Assembly (NCBI GenBank): GCA_016710935.1
Contig: JADJTY010000012.1
Span: 186,001-250,000, forward strand
Source: Chitinophagaceae bacterium
GTDB taxonomy: Bacteria > Bacteroidota > Bacteroidia > Chitinophagales > Chitinophagaceae
DNA: 64,000 bases
Direction: 5' to 3'
This document shows positions 44,324 through 53,030 of the stretch, one piece after another. The first letter of the stretch is position 1. Every line of letters starts with the position of its first letter. Made by a program: the position numbers and the translations under genes. A model generated the notes under the pieces. The model saw nothing but the letters and a program-made list of their open reading frames with translations. It did no database searches and had not been told where the DNA came from.

Positions 44324-45147
44324 CCGGCCTTTGATTTAAAATGCATGATGACTAAGATACCGGGAGAGAATCCGAGTTGCGGATGATAGCCGGAAGCAAT
44401 ATCCAGCCGGAAATTTTTCCAGCCTACGCCGGCTCCTGCATACCCGCTGCCCGATTCACTTACAAAACCTGCTTTGGCAAAAAATTGTTTTGCAAACTGG
44501 TATTGTAATCCTGCCACTACGTTCACTGCCTTATCTTCTTCCTTGATGATTTCGGCGCTGATAAAAAACTTTTCCGAGGCATCATACCCCAATCCCATTT
44601 TATAAGCAGCTGCCAGTTTTTCGTCGCCCGCCTTACCCAGTTTGCCCCCAACGGGATTATAAACATGTACGCCCGCATTTAATTTATCCGTGAGGTGAAA
44701 CAAAGCGCCGATCTCAAAATTGATGGCCGATGCTTTTCCATATGTCGGCACCTGGTAACCGTAATAATTAAACTGTACACCCACATCCACCAGTTTTCCC
44801 AGTTTTCGGGCATATGCAAGGCCTATTTTATTTTCTTTAAAATTTTTAAAACCGGTATAATTTATCTGAATACCCAGGTTGCCCAGCCGCGTGGGTACAG
44901 CTGCCCCCAGTGTATATACACTGGTTTCTTTCAACATAAATCTCCTTTCACCAAAAATACCTATGCCGGCATGTTTTGTACCGGCAAGTGCAGCCTGGTT
45001 ACCGGTAAAAGAAAGTGCATCATTCTGGTGCCCGCTGTAGGCAGATAAACTGATATATGGCTGAGACAGTGCATAGCGCAGCGACTGGGCGCCAAGCTGG
45101 TTTACACAGATACTACATAAGGCAGATAATAATAGAGTAGTTTTCAT
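44320..45147 (-). CDS. Outer membrane barrel partner of the HhH protein
   Basis: A 275-residue exported protein (signal ending NQLGAQ). It resembles PorV/PorQ- and FadL-like barrels: RYALSQPYISLSAYSGHQNDALSFTGNQAALAG near the start, then alternating strands (KENKIGLAYARKLGKLVDVGVQFNYYGY). The Asn-Gln-Ala-Ala-Leu-Ala-Gly motif is typical of that group. It overlaps the HhH-barrel gene by 4 bases (ATGA type), so the two are translated together and probably work together at the outer membrane. Function unknown; a T9SS shuttle role cannot be excluded. Confidence 0.72.
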   Translation of the reverse strand: MKTTLLLSALCSICVNQLGAQSLRYALSQPYISLSAYSGHQNDALSFTGNQAALAGTKHAGIGIFGERRFMLKETSVYTLGAAVPTRLGNLGIQINYTGFKNFKENKIGLAYARKLGKLVDVGVQFNYYGYQVPTYGKASAINFEIGALFHLTDKLNAGVHVYNPVGGKLGKAGDEKLAAAYKMGLGYDASEKFFISAEIIKEEDKAVNVVAGLQYQFAKQFFAKAGFVSESGSGYAGAGVGWKNFRLDIASGYHPQLGFSPGILVIMHFKSKAG

Positions 45148-45239
45148 ATTATTACGGGTTAGGGCGGTTAAAGAGCCAAGATAATAAGCAGAAATTTAAA
45201 ATGCAAATTTTAGATAATATTTGTAAGCAAATACTTGTT

Positions 45240-45247
45240 TACTTTTG
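45240..45247 (+). promoter_or_regulatory. -7 box directly upstream of folD
   Basis: TACTTTTG ends 4 bases before ATG 45252. If transcription begins about 4 bases after the box, the mRNA would be leaderless or nearly so. No -33 TTG at 19 bases is seen. Confidence 0.45.
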
Positions 45248-45251
45248 TGCC

Positions 45252-46130
45252 ATGCAAATTTTAGACGGAAAGATTGTTTCACAATCTGTAAAAGAAGTAA
45301 TAAAAGAAAAAACCATTCTTTTTAAAAGCACTGGCCATAAAACGCCCCACCTGGCTGCCATACTGGTTGGCAACAACGGGGCCAGTGAAACCTATGTGGC
45401 CAGTAAGGTAAAAAACTGCGAAGAAGTTGGCTTTAAAAGCAGCCTGGTTCGCTTTGATGAAAATATTGACGAAGCGGAACTGATCGCTGCCATAGAAAAA
45501 CTAAACCATGATGAAGATGTGGACGGCATCCTGGTGCAGCTGCCATTGCCAAAACAGATAAATGAAGAGAAGATCATTAACCTGATCGATCCCGATAAAG
45601 ATGTAGATGGTTTTCACCCGGTGAGTATCGGAAAAATGGTACAGGGATTACCCACATTCATACCGGCAACTCCCTACGGCATTATCCTCATGCTTGAACA
45701 TTATAAAATTGAAACCGCAGGAAAACATGCGGTGGTTATTGGCCGCAGTAATATTGTAGGGCGGCCCATCAGTATCCTGTTAAGCCGCAACGCGTACCCC
45801 GGAAACTGCACAGTAACGGTTTGCCATAGTCGCACAAAAAATTTAAAGGAGATCTGTTTACAGGCAGATATTATTGTTGCAGCTTTGGGCATTCCGGAAT
45901 TTTTAAAAGCAGACATGGTTAAAGAAAATGCCGTGGTGGTAGATGTGGGTATAACCCGCGTGGAAGATGCCGGCAAAAAATCGGGCTTTGCCATAAAAGG
46001 TGATGTTGATTTTATAAACGTAGCGCCTAAGTGCAGTTACATAACCCCTGTACCCGGAGGTGTGGGACTGATGACCATTGCGGCTTTACTGGTGAATACT
46101 TTTTCGGCCTGTGAAAATAAATACAAATAA
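45252..46130 (+). CDS. folD: Methylenetetrahydrofolate dehydrogenase/cyclohydrolase
   Basis: A 292-residue bifunctional enzyme interconverting 5,10-methylene- and 10-formyl-THF. Family motifs: GASETYVASKVKNCEEVGF with the catalytic Lys, DGILVQLPLPKQI, PDKDVDGFHPVSIGKM, the Rossmann motif VVIGRSNIVGRPI, and the C-terminal PVPGGVGLMTIAALL. The start is set at 45252 (MQILDGKIVSQSVK). An upstream in-frame ATG (45201) also begins MQILD because a 14-base segment is duplicated (45201-45214 and 45252-45265). The shorter form matches the usual length. Confidence 0.95.
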   Translation: MQILDGKIVSQSVKEVIKEKTILFKSTGHKTPHLAAILVGNNGASETYVASKVKNCEEVGFKSSLVRFDENIDEAELIAAIEKLNHDEDVDGILVQLPLPKQINEEKIINLIDPDKDVDGFHPVSIGKMVQGLPTFIPATPYGIILMLEHYKIETAGKHAVVIGRSNIVGRPISILLSRNAYPGNCTVTVCHSRTKNLKEICLQADIIVAALGIPEFLKADMVKENAVVVDVGITRVEDAGKKSGFAIKGDVDFINVAPKCSYITPVPGGVGLMTIAALLVNTFSACENKYK

Positions 46131-46144
46131 TACAGCAGCAGCTG

Positions 46145-46789
46145 TTGCTTAACCACATGATTCAAACAACCAACTCAGCCATTATTTCACTGCCGGTAAT
46201 GGAACATTTTTACACCATTCAGGGCGAGGGCTATCACCAGGGCAGAGCCGCTTATTTTATCCGCCTGGGCGGATGTGATGTGGGTTGTGTATGGTGCGAT
46301 GTGAAGGAAAGCTGGGATATGGATGCACATCCAAAAATGACTGTTGGGGAATTGGTTAACACAGTGCTGGATTCCTCCCCCGGGGAAGGGGGCCTTGTGG
46401 TAATTACCGGTGGCGAACCTCTGATGCACAACCTGGATGCACTGACTGCGGCGCTGCGATCAAAAGGTTTTGAAACCAATATTGAAACATCCGGCGCTCA
46501 CCCGCTAAGCGGCAGCTGGAACTGGATATGCCTTTCTCCCAAGAAATTTAAAGCCCCATTACCGGAAATATTGCCACTGGCCAATGAACTGAAGATCGTA
46601 ATATTCAATAAATCTGATTTTGAATGGGCAGAACAATATGCCGCATTGGTTTCTCCAACCTGCAAATTGTTTTTACAACCGGAATGGGATAAAGCTGCAG
46701 CAGTTACACCGCTGCTTATTGAGTATATTAAGCAGCATCCGCAGTGGGAACTGAGCTTGCAAATACACAAGTACATTCATGTGCCTTAA
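46145..46789 (+). CDS. queE: 7-carboxy-7-deazaguanine synthase QueE
   Basis: A 214-residue radical SAM enzyme making the 7-deazaguanine core for queuosine and related nucleosides. The cluster motif is CDVGCVWC (Cys-x3-Cys-x2-Cys), preceded by EHFYTIQGEGYHQGRAAYFIRLGG; the SAM-binding GGEP is in VVITGGEPLMHN. Residues SSPGEGG just before this are encoded by a C-run/G-run repeat (46374-46394) and look inserted. ATG 46157 is an alternative start. No queC, queD or queF lies nearby. It follows folD by 14 bases. Confidence 0.9.
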   Translation: MLNHMIQTTNSAIISLPVMEHFYTIQGEGYHQGRAAYFIRLGGCDVGCVWCDVKESWDMDAHPKMTVGELVNTVLDSSPGEGGLVVITGGEPLMHNLDALTAALRSKGFETNIETSGAHPLSGSWNWICLSPKKFKAPLPEILPLANELKIVIFNKSDFEWAEQYAALVSPTCKLFLQPEWDKAAAVTPLLIEYIKQHPQWELSLQIHKYIHVP

Positions 46790-46902
46790 AAGGAAATGTT
46801 ATAATTCCACACAAAGAATAATTCAGGCATTCATTCGTGCTATCTTTATCATACGAATTCATACAAATGCTACATAATACCAATTCGACATTAATATTAC
46901 AC

Positions 46903-46989
46903 TGTCAGCCTGAGCTCGTCGAAGGCGGGTTAACAAATAAAACAAGCTCTTTTCCAAATGGCACCGGTTTCGACAAGCTCAACCTGACA
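46903..46989. repeat. Inverted pair of the TGAGCTYGTCGAA dispersed repeat
   Basis: TGTCAGCCTGAGCTCGTCGA (from 46903) and an inverted copy (46966-46989) have about 19 of 24 bases complementary, with a 39-base loop. One more copy of TGAGCTTGTCGAAG is at 58351-58364. It lies in the leader of the PorE-like gene and can be read through in its frame, but is not part of the protein. Confidence 0.8.
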
Positions 46990-47010
46990 ACTTTTATTAG
47001 AGCATATTTT

Positions 47011-48951
47011 ATGTCCAATTGGTATAAAAATTACTTTATCCGGAAATCAATTTTTTCATTAATAATTTTTCATTTCTCATTTCTCATTTCTACCGCCCAA
47101 TGGTACGATCCTGAAAAAGTAAACAAAAAAGCTGGTGAAATTTACGGCCAGGCTTACGAAGAAGCTACAGCAGGCAATTATACAGCTGCTCTTAAACATC
47201 TGGATGAAGCACTGGCTTTAGATCCAAAATTTGTAGATGTATTTTTATCACGTGCCGGCATTTTCGCAGAACAAAAAAAATATGCAGCTTCTGTTGCTGA
47301 TTTTGAAAGCGGTTTGAAATTAGATTCTGTTTATTCAAAAACATATTTGCTTCCTTATTCTATTTCGCTGGCGGGCATAGGTAAGTTTCAGCAGGCCTTA
47401 CATGCTGTAAATGATTTTTTGGCAAATCCCACTTTAAATCCACAAAGTATCAAGGCAGGTAATTACCGCAAATCGGTTTATACTTTTGCCCTTGATTACG
47501 AAAAAAAACACCCGGTAAAAGATTATGTTTTTGCGCCGGTTAATATGGGCGGCAATATCAATACCAAAGACCTGGAATACTTTCCTTCGCTAACCATTGA
47601 CGGCACCAAAATGATCTTTAACCGCCGCATTGCCGGTGATGAAGATTTTTATGAAAGTAATTTGATTGATGGTACATGGGGGAAGGCAGCACCACTGGGT
47701 GGCAAGGTAAATACCAACCTGAATGAAGGTGCGCAGAATATTTCGCAGGACGGGCAGTTGCTGATCTTTACCGGCTGCAATTATCCTGAAGGTGAGGGCA
47801 GTTGCGATCTGTATTTTTCTGTTAAAACAAATAACGGCTGGAGTGAGCCGCAGAATTTAGGCCCGGTTTTAAACACCGATTTCTGGGAATCCTCCCCTTC
47901 CTTATCTCCCGATAAAAGAGACCTCTATTTTTCCAGCAGCAGGGCTGGTGGCTTTGGTGGCCGCGACATTTGGGTAACACACCGCTTACCAACAGGTAAG
48001 TGGAGCCGCCCCGAAAATTTAGGCGAAGCCGTAAATACAAGCGGAGACGAAGGCTGCCCGTTTATGCATGCAGATAATGAAACGCTTTATTTTAACAGCA
48101 ACGGACACCCCGGTTACGGAATGACTGATTTATTTTTAAGTAAAAAAGTAAATGACAGCAGTTGGATGGTTGCAGAAAATTTAGGCTACCCCATCAATAC
48201 CATTGATGACCAGGGTTCTTTGATTGTTTCTGCCGATGGTAAAACTGCTTATTATGCCAGCGATGGGGCAGATAGCAGGGGCGGGCTGGATATTTATTCT
48301 TTTCAGTTAAGAGAAGACGTAAGGCCACTGAAAACCCTGTGGGTAAAAGGTAAAGTATTTGATAAAAAAACAAATGCAGGTTTACCATCTGCTGTAGAAT
48401 TAACGGATATAAAAAACGGTAATCTTATCAGCAAAATACAAACAGATGAAGAGGGAAACTACCTGGTTACCTTACCTGTTGGAAAAGATTACGCGTTTAA
48501 TGTAAACCGTAAGGGTTATTTATTTTATTCAGATAATTTTTCATTACAAAAAAACAATACCGATTCTGCCTTTGTTGTAAACATCCCTTTACAACCCATT
48601 GAAAAAGGTGCTACCATTGTTTTAAAGAATATCTTTTTTGAAACAGGGAAATTTGACCTGAGAAACGAATCAAAATCGGAACTGGATAAGCTGGTTATTT
48701 TATTACAGGAAAATCCGAATTTAAAAATTCAGATTGACGGACACACCGATAACGTGGGCCAGGAAAAAGACAATCTCCTGCTATCTGCCAACCGGGCAAA
48801 AGCAGTTGTAGGGTATTTATTGAGCAGATCCATCAATACCCAACGACTTACTTACAAAGGCTTTGGCTCATCCAGGCCGGTTGCTGATAACACAACAGAG
48901 CCGGGCAAAGCATTAAACCGCCGAACCGAACTTTCCATTACCGGTAATTAA
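47011..48951 (+). CDS. PorE-like OmpA-family protein (TPR, beta-propeller, CRD, OmpA)
   Basis: A 646-residue envelope protein with the same domain order as T9SS PorE. A signal peptide (ending ISTAQ) is followed by TPR helices (about 30-140). A PD40-type propeller comes next (about 180-440, with DLYFSSSRAGGFGGRDIWV and TLYFNSNGHPGYGMTDLFL). A carboxypeptidase-regulatory-like domain follows (about 450-530), then an OmpA domain with IDGHTDNVG and ANRAKAVVGYLL (about 540-646) that should bind peptidoglycan. The start at 47011 is chosen because upstream codons read through a dispersed repeat. Part of the signal peptide is encoded by heptamer repeats. Confidence 0.85.
   Translation: MSNWYKNYFIRKSIFSLIIFHFSFLISTAQWYDPEKVNKKAGEIYGQAYEEATAGNYTAALKHLDEALALDPKFVDVFLSRAGIFAEQKKYAASVADFESGLKLDSVYSKTYLLPYSISLAGIGKFQQALHAVNDFLANPTLNPQSIKAGNYRKSVYTFALDYEKKHPVKDYVFAPVNMGGNINTKDLEYFPSLTIDGTKMIFNRRIAGDEDFYESNLIDGTWGKAAPLGGKVNTNLNEGAQNISQDGQLLIFTGCNYPEGEGSCDLYFSVKTNNGWSEPQNLGPVLNTDFWESSPSLSPDKRDLYFSSSRAGGFGGRDIWVTHRLPTGKWSRPENLGEAVNTSGDEGCPFMHADNETLYFNSNGHPGYGMTDLFLSKKVNDSSWMVAENLGYPINTIDDQGSLIVSADGKTAYYASDGADSRGGLDIYSFQLREDVRPLKTLWVKGKVFDKKTNAGLPSAVELTDIKNGNLISKIQTDEEGNYLVTLPVGKDYAFNVNRKGYLFYSDNFSLQKNNTDSAFVVNIPLQPIEKGATIVLKNIFFETGKFDLRNESKSELDKLVILLQENPNLKIQIDGHTDNVGQEKDNLLLSANRAKAVVGYLLSRSINTQRLTYKGFGSSRPVADNTTEPGKALNRRTELSITGN
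47066..47093. repeat. Heptamer array inside the PorE-like signal peptide
   Basis: Four 7-bp units of the TTTCTCA type encode the hydrophobic FHFSFLIST segment just before the cleavage site. Confidence 0.75.
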
Positions 48952-48994
48952 ATTTTTTCATTATTATTGTTGTGCATTCAATCATGATTACCCA

Positions 48995-50095
48995 ATGCAC
49001 AATGACCTGCTATACCAGATCGCATTAACCCTTGTACCCAACATCGGCGATGTACACGCCAAGGCATTGGTAAATATATACGGCAGTGCACAAGCTGTTT
49101 TTAAAGCAAAGAAAAAAGAACTCGATCACCTTGAAGGCATTGGAACCGTAAGGGCTAAATCAATAAAAGACTTTACTGATTTCAGCATCGCTGAAGAAGA
49201 AATAAAATTTATTGAAAAATATAAAATAACGCCGCTTTTTATCAACGCGGAAAATTATCCCAAACGGTTATTGAATTGTTACGATAGTCCGCCGGTTTTA
49301 TATTATCGTGGCAATGCCGGTTTAAATACCTCCAGGATCATTTCAGTGGTAGGCACCAGAAATAATTCTGATTACGGCAAAAATGTTTGTGAAAAATTCA
49401 TTGAAGACCTGCTGGCAGAAAATATATTAGTAGTAAGCGGCCTGGCATTTGGCATTGATACCATTGCACACAAAGCTGCATTAAAAAATAACCTGCAAAC
49501 CATTGCTGTACTTGCTCATGGGCTCGACAGGATCTATCCTCCCCAAAATAAAACACTGGCAAAACATATAACAGAACAGGGTGGTTTATTGACCGAATTT
49601 ATCAGCAATACCAACCCCGACAAACAAAATTTTCCCAAAAGAAACCGCATTGTAGCCGGTATGTGCGATGCGGTAATTGTAATTGAAAGCAGCAAAAAAG
49701 GCGGTTCACTTATTACTGCCGAACTGGGCAATGGTTACAATAAAGATGTATTTGCCATTCCCGGCCGTATCAACGATTCAAAAAGTGAGGGTTGTAATTA
49801 CCTGATAAAAAATAACAAAGCTGCACTCATTAATTCTGCACAGGATTTTTTAGAAATGATGAACTGGATCCCGGGCCCTAAGGCAACAGCCAAAAAACAA
49901 CGGGAATTATTTATTGAACTTACACCTGATGAAAAAATTGTGGTGGATATCTTACAACAGCGGGAAAGTATCCAGATTGATGAACTGTATTTTAAGAGCG
50001 GCCTGAGCAGTAGTGCCGTAGCCACCGCTTTGCTGATGCTGGAAATGCAAAATGTAATCATTGCGCTACCCGGAAAACTGTATAAACTGGCCTGA
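48995..50095 (+). CDS. dprA: DNA-processing protein DprA
   Basis: A 366-residue protein that loads RecA on incoming single-stranded DNA during transformation. An N-terminal HhH region (LVPNIGDVHAKALVNIYG ... LEGIGTVRAKSI) is followed by the Rossmann core with VVGTRNNSDYGK, SGLAFGIDTIAHKAAL, HGLDRIYPPQN, FPKRNRIVAG and KKGGSLITAELG. A C-terminal winged-helix domain (about 300-366) resembles DML1. All core motifs are intact. No other competence gene is certain in this window. Confidence 0.95.
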   Translation: MHNDLLYQIALTLVPNIGDVHAKALVNIYGSAQAVFKAKKKELDHLEGIGTVRAKSIKDFTDFSIAEEEIKFIEKYKITPLFINAENYPKRLLNCYDSPPVLYYRGNAGLNTSRIISVVGTRNNSDYGKNVCEKFIEDLLAENILVVSGLAFGIDTIAHKAALKNNLQTIAVLAHGLDRIYPPQNKTLAKHITEQGGLLTEFISNTNPDKQNFPKRNRIVAGMCDAVIVIESSKKGGSLITAELGNGYNKDVFAIPGRINDSKSEGCNYLIKNNKAALINSAQDFLEMMNWIPGPKATAKKQRELFIELTPDEKIVVDILQQRESIQIDELYFKSGLSSSAVATALLMLEMQNVIIALPGKLYKLA

Positions 50096-50097
50096 AC

Positions 50098-50139
50098 CAA
50101 CTTTCAACTTTGCACTTTCAACTTTGCACTTTATCTTTG
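50098..50139 (+). promoter_or_regulatory. guaB promoter formed within a heptamer array
   Basis: Six 7-bp units (CAACTTT, GCACTTT, final ATCTTTG) span the dprA-guaB gap. Within them TTTG (50109-50112), 19 bases, and TATCTTTG (50132-50139) make an exact Bacteroidota promoter. The box ends 3 bases before ATG 50143, so the mRNA may be leaderless. Confidence 0.7.
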
Positions 50140-50142
50140 CCT

Positions 50143-51630
50143 ATGGCAACAATAAATAACTCCGCAAAAGGCAAATCCAAAAAATTTTACGAAGGCTTAA
50201 CGTTCGATGACGTTTTACTGGTTCCTGCCTATTCACAGATCTTACCACGTGAGGTAAACATCAGTACACAACTTACAAAAACCATCACCCTCCAGGTTCC
50301 TTTACTCAGTGCAGCAATGGATACAGTTACCGAGGCATCACTTGCCATTGCACTGGCACGTGAGGGTGGTCTGGGTATCTTGCACAAAAATATGAGCATA
50401 GAACAGCAGGCCGACCAGGTACGTAAAGTAAAAAGAAGTGAGAACGGACTGATACTGGACCCGGTTACCCTTAGCCCAGATGCTACCATTGGCGAGGCTT
50501 TGCGCCTGATGAAAGAAAATAAGATAGGTGGTATTCCGATTGTGGATGCAGCACATAAATTAGTAGGTATACTTACCAACCGCGATATGCGTTTTGAAAC
50601 CAATTACAAGGGCAAGGTGAGCAGTATCATGACCAAAGAAAACCTCATCATTGCACCGGAAGGCACCGACTTAAAAAAAGCAGAGCAGATCTTCAAGAAA
50701 AATAAAATTGAAAAATTACCGGTGGTTAATAAGGCGGGTAAATTAATAGGCCTCATTACATTCAGCGATATCTTAAAATTAAAATCGCACCCCCATGCGG
50801 TGAAGGATTCTTTCGGCAGGTTACTTGTCGGAGCTGGCGTTGGTATTACCGGCGATATCATGCAACGGGTGGAAGCCCTTTACCAGGTAGGCGTTGATGT
50901 GATTTGTTTAGACAGTGCCCACGGCCACACCAAAGGTGTAATAGATGCTTTAAAAAGCATCAAAAAGAATTTTAAAACCATACAGGTCATTGCGGGTAAT
51001 GTAGGTACCGGAGCAGGTGCAAAAGCCCTGGCAGATGCCGGCGCAGATGCGGTGAAAGTAGGTATTGGACCGGGTTCTATCTGCACCACCCGGATCGTTG
51101 CGGGTACAGGTGTACCACAAATTACAGCAGTGATGGAAGCGGCCGCAGCATTAAAAAATAAAAATGTTGGCATCATCAGCGATGGTGGAATACGGTATAC
51201 AGGCGATATGGTAAAGGCACTGGCAGCCGGTGCCAGTTGCGTAATGATGGGTAATGTTTTTGCAGGTACGGAAGAGAGTCCCGGCGAAACCATTATTTAC
51301 GAAGGCAGGAAATTCAAGTCATACCGAGGTATGGGTTCACTGGGCGCTATGGCACAGGGTAGCAGTGACCGTTATTTCCAGGATGTGGAAGACGACATTA
51401 AAAAGTTTGTACCCGAAGGTATTGAAGGCCGTGTTGCATTTAAAGGAAGTTTAAAAGAAGTAGTACACCAATATACCGGTGGCTTACGGGCCGGCATGGG
51501 CTACTGTGGTGCAAAAAATATAAGTGAGTTACAGAAAGCATCTTTTGTAAAAATCACCAATGCGGGTATGCGTGAAAGCCATGCACACGATATTGCGATA
51601 ACGAAAGAGGCGCCGAATTATTCAAGATAA
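50143..51630 (+). CDS. guaB: Inosine-5'-monophosphate dehydrogenase
   Basis: A 495-residue NAD-dependent enzyme converting IMP to XMP, the committed step to GMP. The TIM barrel starts KFYEGLTFDDVLLVPAYS. Two CBS domains interrupt it (about 95-220; KIGGIPIVDAAHKLVGILTNRD and KIEKLPVVNKAGKLIGLITFSD). The catalytic loop is GIGPGSICTTRIVAGTG with the active Cys; the flap region carries GMGSLGAM. Start 50143 is preferred over 50110, which lies inside the promoter array. Confidence 0.97.
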   Translation: MATINNSAKGKSKKFYEGLTFDDVLLVPAYSQILPREVNISTQLTKTITLQVPLLSAAMDTVTEASLAIALAREGGLGILHKNMSIEQQADQVRKVKRSENGLILDPVTLSPDATIGEALRLMKENKIGGIPIVDAAHKLVGILTNRDMRFETNYKGKVSSIMTKENLIIAPEGTDLKKAEQIFKKNKIEKLPVVNKAGKLIGLITFSDILKLKSHPHAVKDSFGRLLVGAGVGITGDIMQRVEALYQVGVDVICLDSAHGHTKGVIDALKSIKKNFKTIQVIAGNVGTGAGAKALADAGADAVKVGIGPGSICTTRIVAGTGVPQITAVMEAAAALKNKNVGIISDGGIRYTGDMVKALAAGASCVMMGNVFAGTEESPGETIIYEGRKFKSYRGMGSLGAMAQGSSDRYFQDVEDDIKKFVPEGIEGRVAFKGSLKEVVHQYTGGLRAGMGYCGAKNISELQKASFVKITNAGMRESHAHDIAITKEAPNYSR

Positions 51631-51660
51631 TTGCAGGAATAATCTGAGCGGAGTTAAATG

Positions 51661-51764
51661 ATCAATATTCAATTCTCAACGCTCAATATTCAAATGGAAG
51701 CCCAAAATATAAAGGCACTTAAACCTGAGCATTGAACATTGTACATTGCTTATTGAACATTTCC
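51661..51764. repeat. Empty inverted heptamer-array foldback (element C)
   Basis: Five 7-bp units of TTCAATA type (51661-51695) face five inverted units of CATTGAA type (51730-51764). A 34-base spacer without an ORF separates them. It lies 30 bases past the guaB stop. Same plan as elements A, B and D. Confidence 0.8.
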
Positions 51765-51833
51765 CTAAAGCTGGTCATTTAAAGTCTGGCAGGTTTCTGT
51801 TATTAACTATCTTTATCCAACAATAGAATAGCA

Positions 51834-53030
51834 ATGCTAAAGCTCAGGACAGTTACTATATTTTTACTTTTTACTGTTTACTTTTTACTTTTTAATAAAG
51901 TCTCTGCCCAAGACAGCTCACGCCTCCGCATCTCCCTGCTCACCTGCACACCCGGGGATGAATTATATTCAACATTCGGGCACAGTGCTTTCAGAATTAT
52001 TGATAGCAGCAAAGCTTTCAATGACTGGAGAGATGTAGTGTATAACTACGGCACGTTCAGTTTTGATGACGATGGATTTTATTTAAAGTTTGTGCAGGGG
52101 AAATTATTGTATTATGTTTCGGCAACGGGGTTTGAGGATTTTAAATATGATTACCAATCAACCAACCGTGGTATTACCGAGCAGGTTTTAAATTTATCTG
52201 CTGCCGAAAAAATAACCGTTCAAAACTTTTTAAACAATAATTTAAAGGAAGAAAATAAGTTTTACAAATACGATTTCTTTTTTGATAACTGCACCACCCG
52301 TTTGCGTGATATTTTAAAGAACCAGCACGACTCAGCCTTCAGCCAGGTAGCTGTACTGCCTGTTGGCAGCAGGTTCCGACAGGCCATACACCAGTATCTT
52401 GATAAAAATAACAAAGACTGGAGCAAACTGGGCATTGATATTTTACTGGGCCAGCCCTGTGATGGCGTGATGACAGCAGCGGACATGCAGTTCCTGCCCG
52501 ATAACCTGATGAAAAGTTTAGACAGCAGCAACCATCCCATGGTTGTATCATCACAAAATTTATATACGATCACCCATGAAAATGAAAAAGGATCTTTCTT
52601 TACGCCGTTTGTAGTTTTTTCGTTGCTGGCTATATTTATTGTTTTAATTGGCTATTCAAAAAACAAGTTTGCACAGGCTTTCCTGTATGGTTTTGATGGC
52701 TTGTTCTTCTTCCTCACAGGAGTGCTGGGAATCATTTTAATTTTTATGTGGGTGGGTACCGATCACAGCATGACCAAAAATAATTTCAATCTCATCTGGG
52801 CCTGGCCCACACATACCATCATGGCATTTTTTGTGAACAGCCCGAAGGATGCTGTGCACAAAAAAGCCTGGGTTAAAAAATATTTTAAGTTTACCGTTGT
52901 AGCCTTGCTGGCTGTTTTAATAAGCTGGTTCTTTTTACCGCAGCAAATGAACAATGCGTTAATACCCATTATATTGTTATTGATTTACCGGAGTATAAAA
53001 AAATCATTGGCCACAGATTACACAAATTAA
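51834..53030 (+). CDS. Lnb-type (DUF4105) periplasmic-domain membrane protein
   Basis: A 398-residue protein. The signal peptide or anchor (residues 1-26) is followed by the DUF4105/Lnb N-terminal domain (about 27-240) with TCTPGDELYSTFGHSAFRI; Cys38 and His50 are the probable catalytic pair. FFFDNCTTRLRDIL is a second conserved block. Four or five membrane segments follow (about 250-395). In enterococci, Lnb moves an acyl chain within lipoproteins; in Bacteroidota the role of this family is less clear. Residues 10-21 are encoded by heptamer repeats, and the end (LATDYTN) by a CACAGATTACACA-type repeat. A TATCTTTA box lies at 51808-51815. Confidence 0.82.
   Translation: MLKLRTVTIFLLFTVYFLLFNKVSAQDSSRLRISLLTCTPGDELYSTFGHSAFRIIDSSKAFNDWRDVVYNYGTFSFDDDGFYLKFVQGKLLYYVSATGFEDFKYDYQSTNRGITEQVLNLSAAEKITVQNFLNNNLKEENKFYKYDFFFDNCTTRLRDILKNQHDSAFSQVAVLPVGSRFRQAIHQYLDKNNKDWSKLGIDILLGQPCDGVMTAADMQFLPDNLMKSLDSSNHPMVVSSQNLYTITHENEKGSFFTPFVVFSLLAIFIVLIGYSKNKFAQAFLYGFDGLFFFLTGVLGIILIFMWVGTDHSMTKNNFNLIWAWPTHTIMAFFVNSPKDAVHKKAWVKKYFKFTVVALLAVLISWFFLPQQMNNALIPIILLLIYRSIKKSLATDYTN
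51861..51895. repeat. Heptamer array inside the Lnb-like signal peptide
   Basis: Five 7-bp units of TTTTTAC type encode FLLFTVY and FLLFN, a 7-residue protein periodicity that follows from 21 bases per three units. Confidence 0.78.

Noticed and set aside
46145..46789. Part of a 7-deazaguanine DNA-modification defence cluster
   Set aside because: QueE stands without dpd or other que genes; ordinary queuosine synthesis is enough.
46837..47010. N-terminal extension of the PorE-like protein
   Set aside because: The segment is a dispersed inverted repeat read in frame; a good signal peptide begins at 47011.
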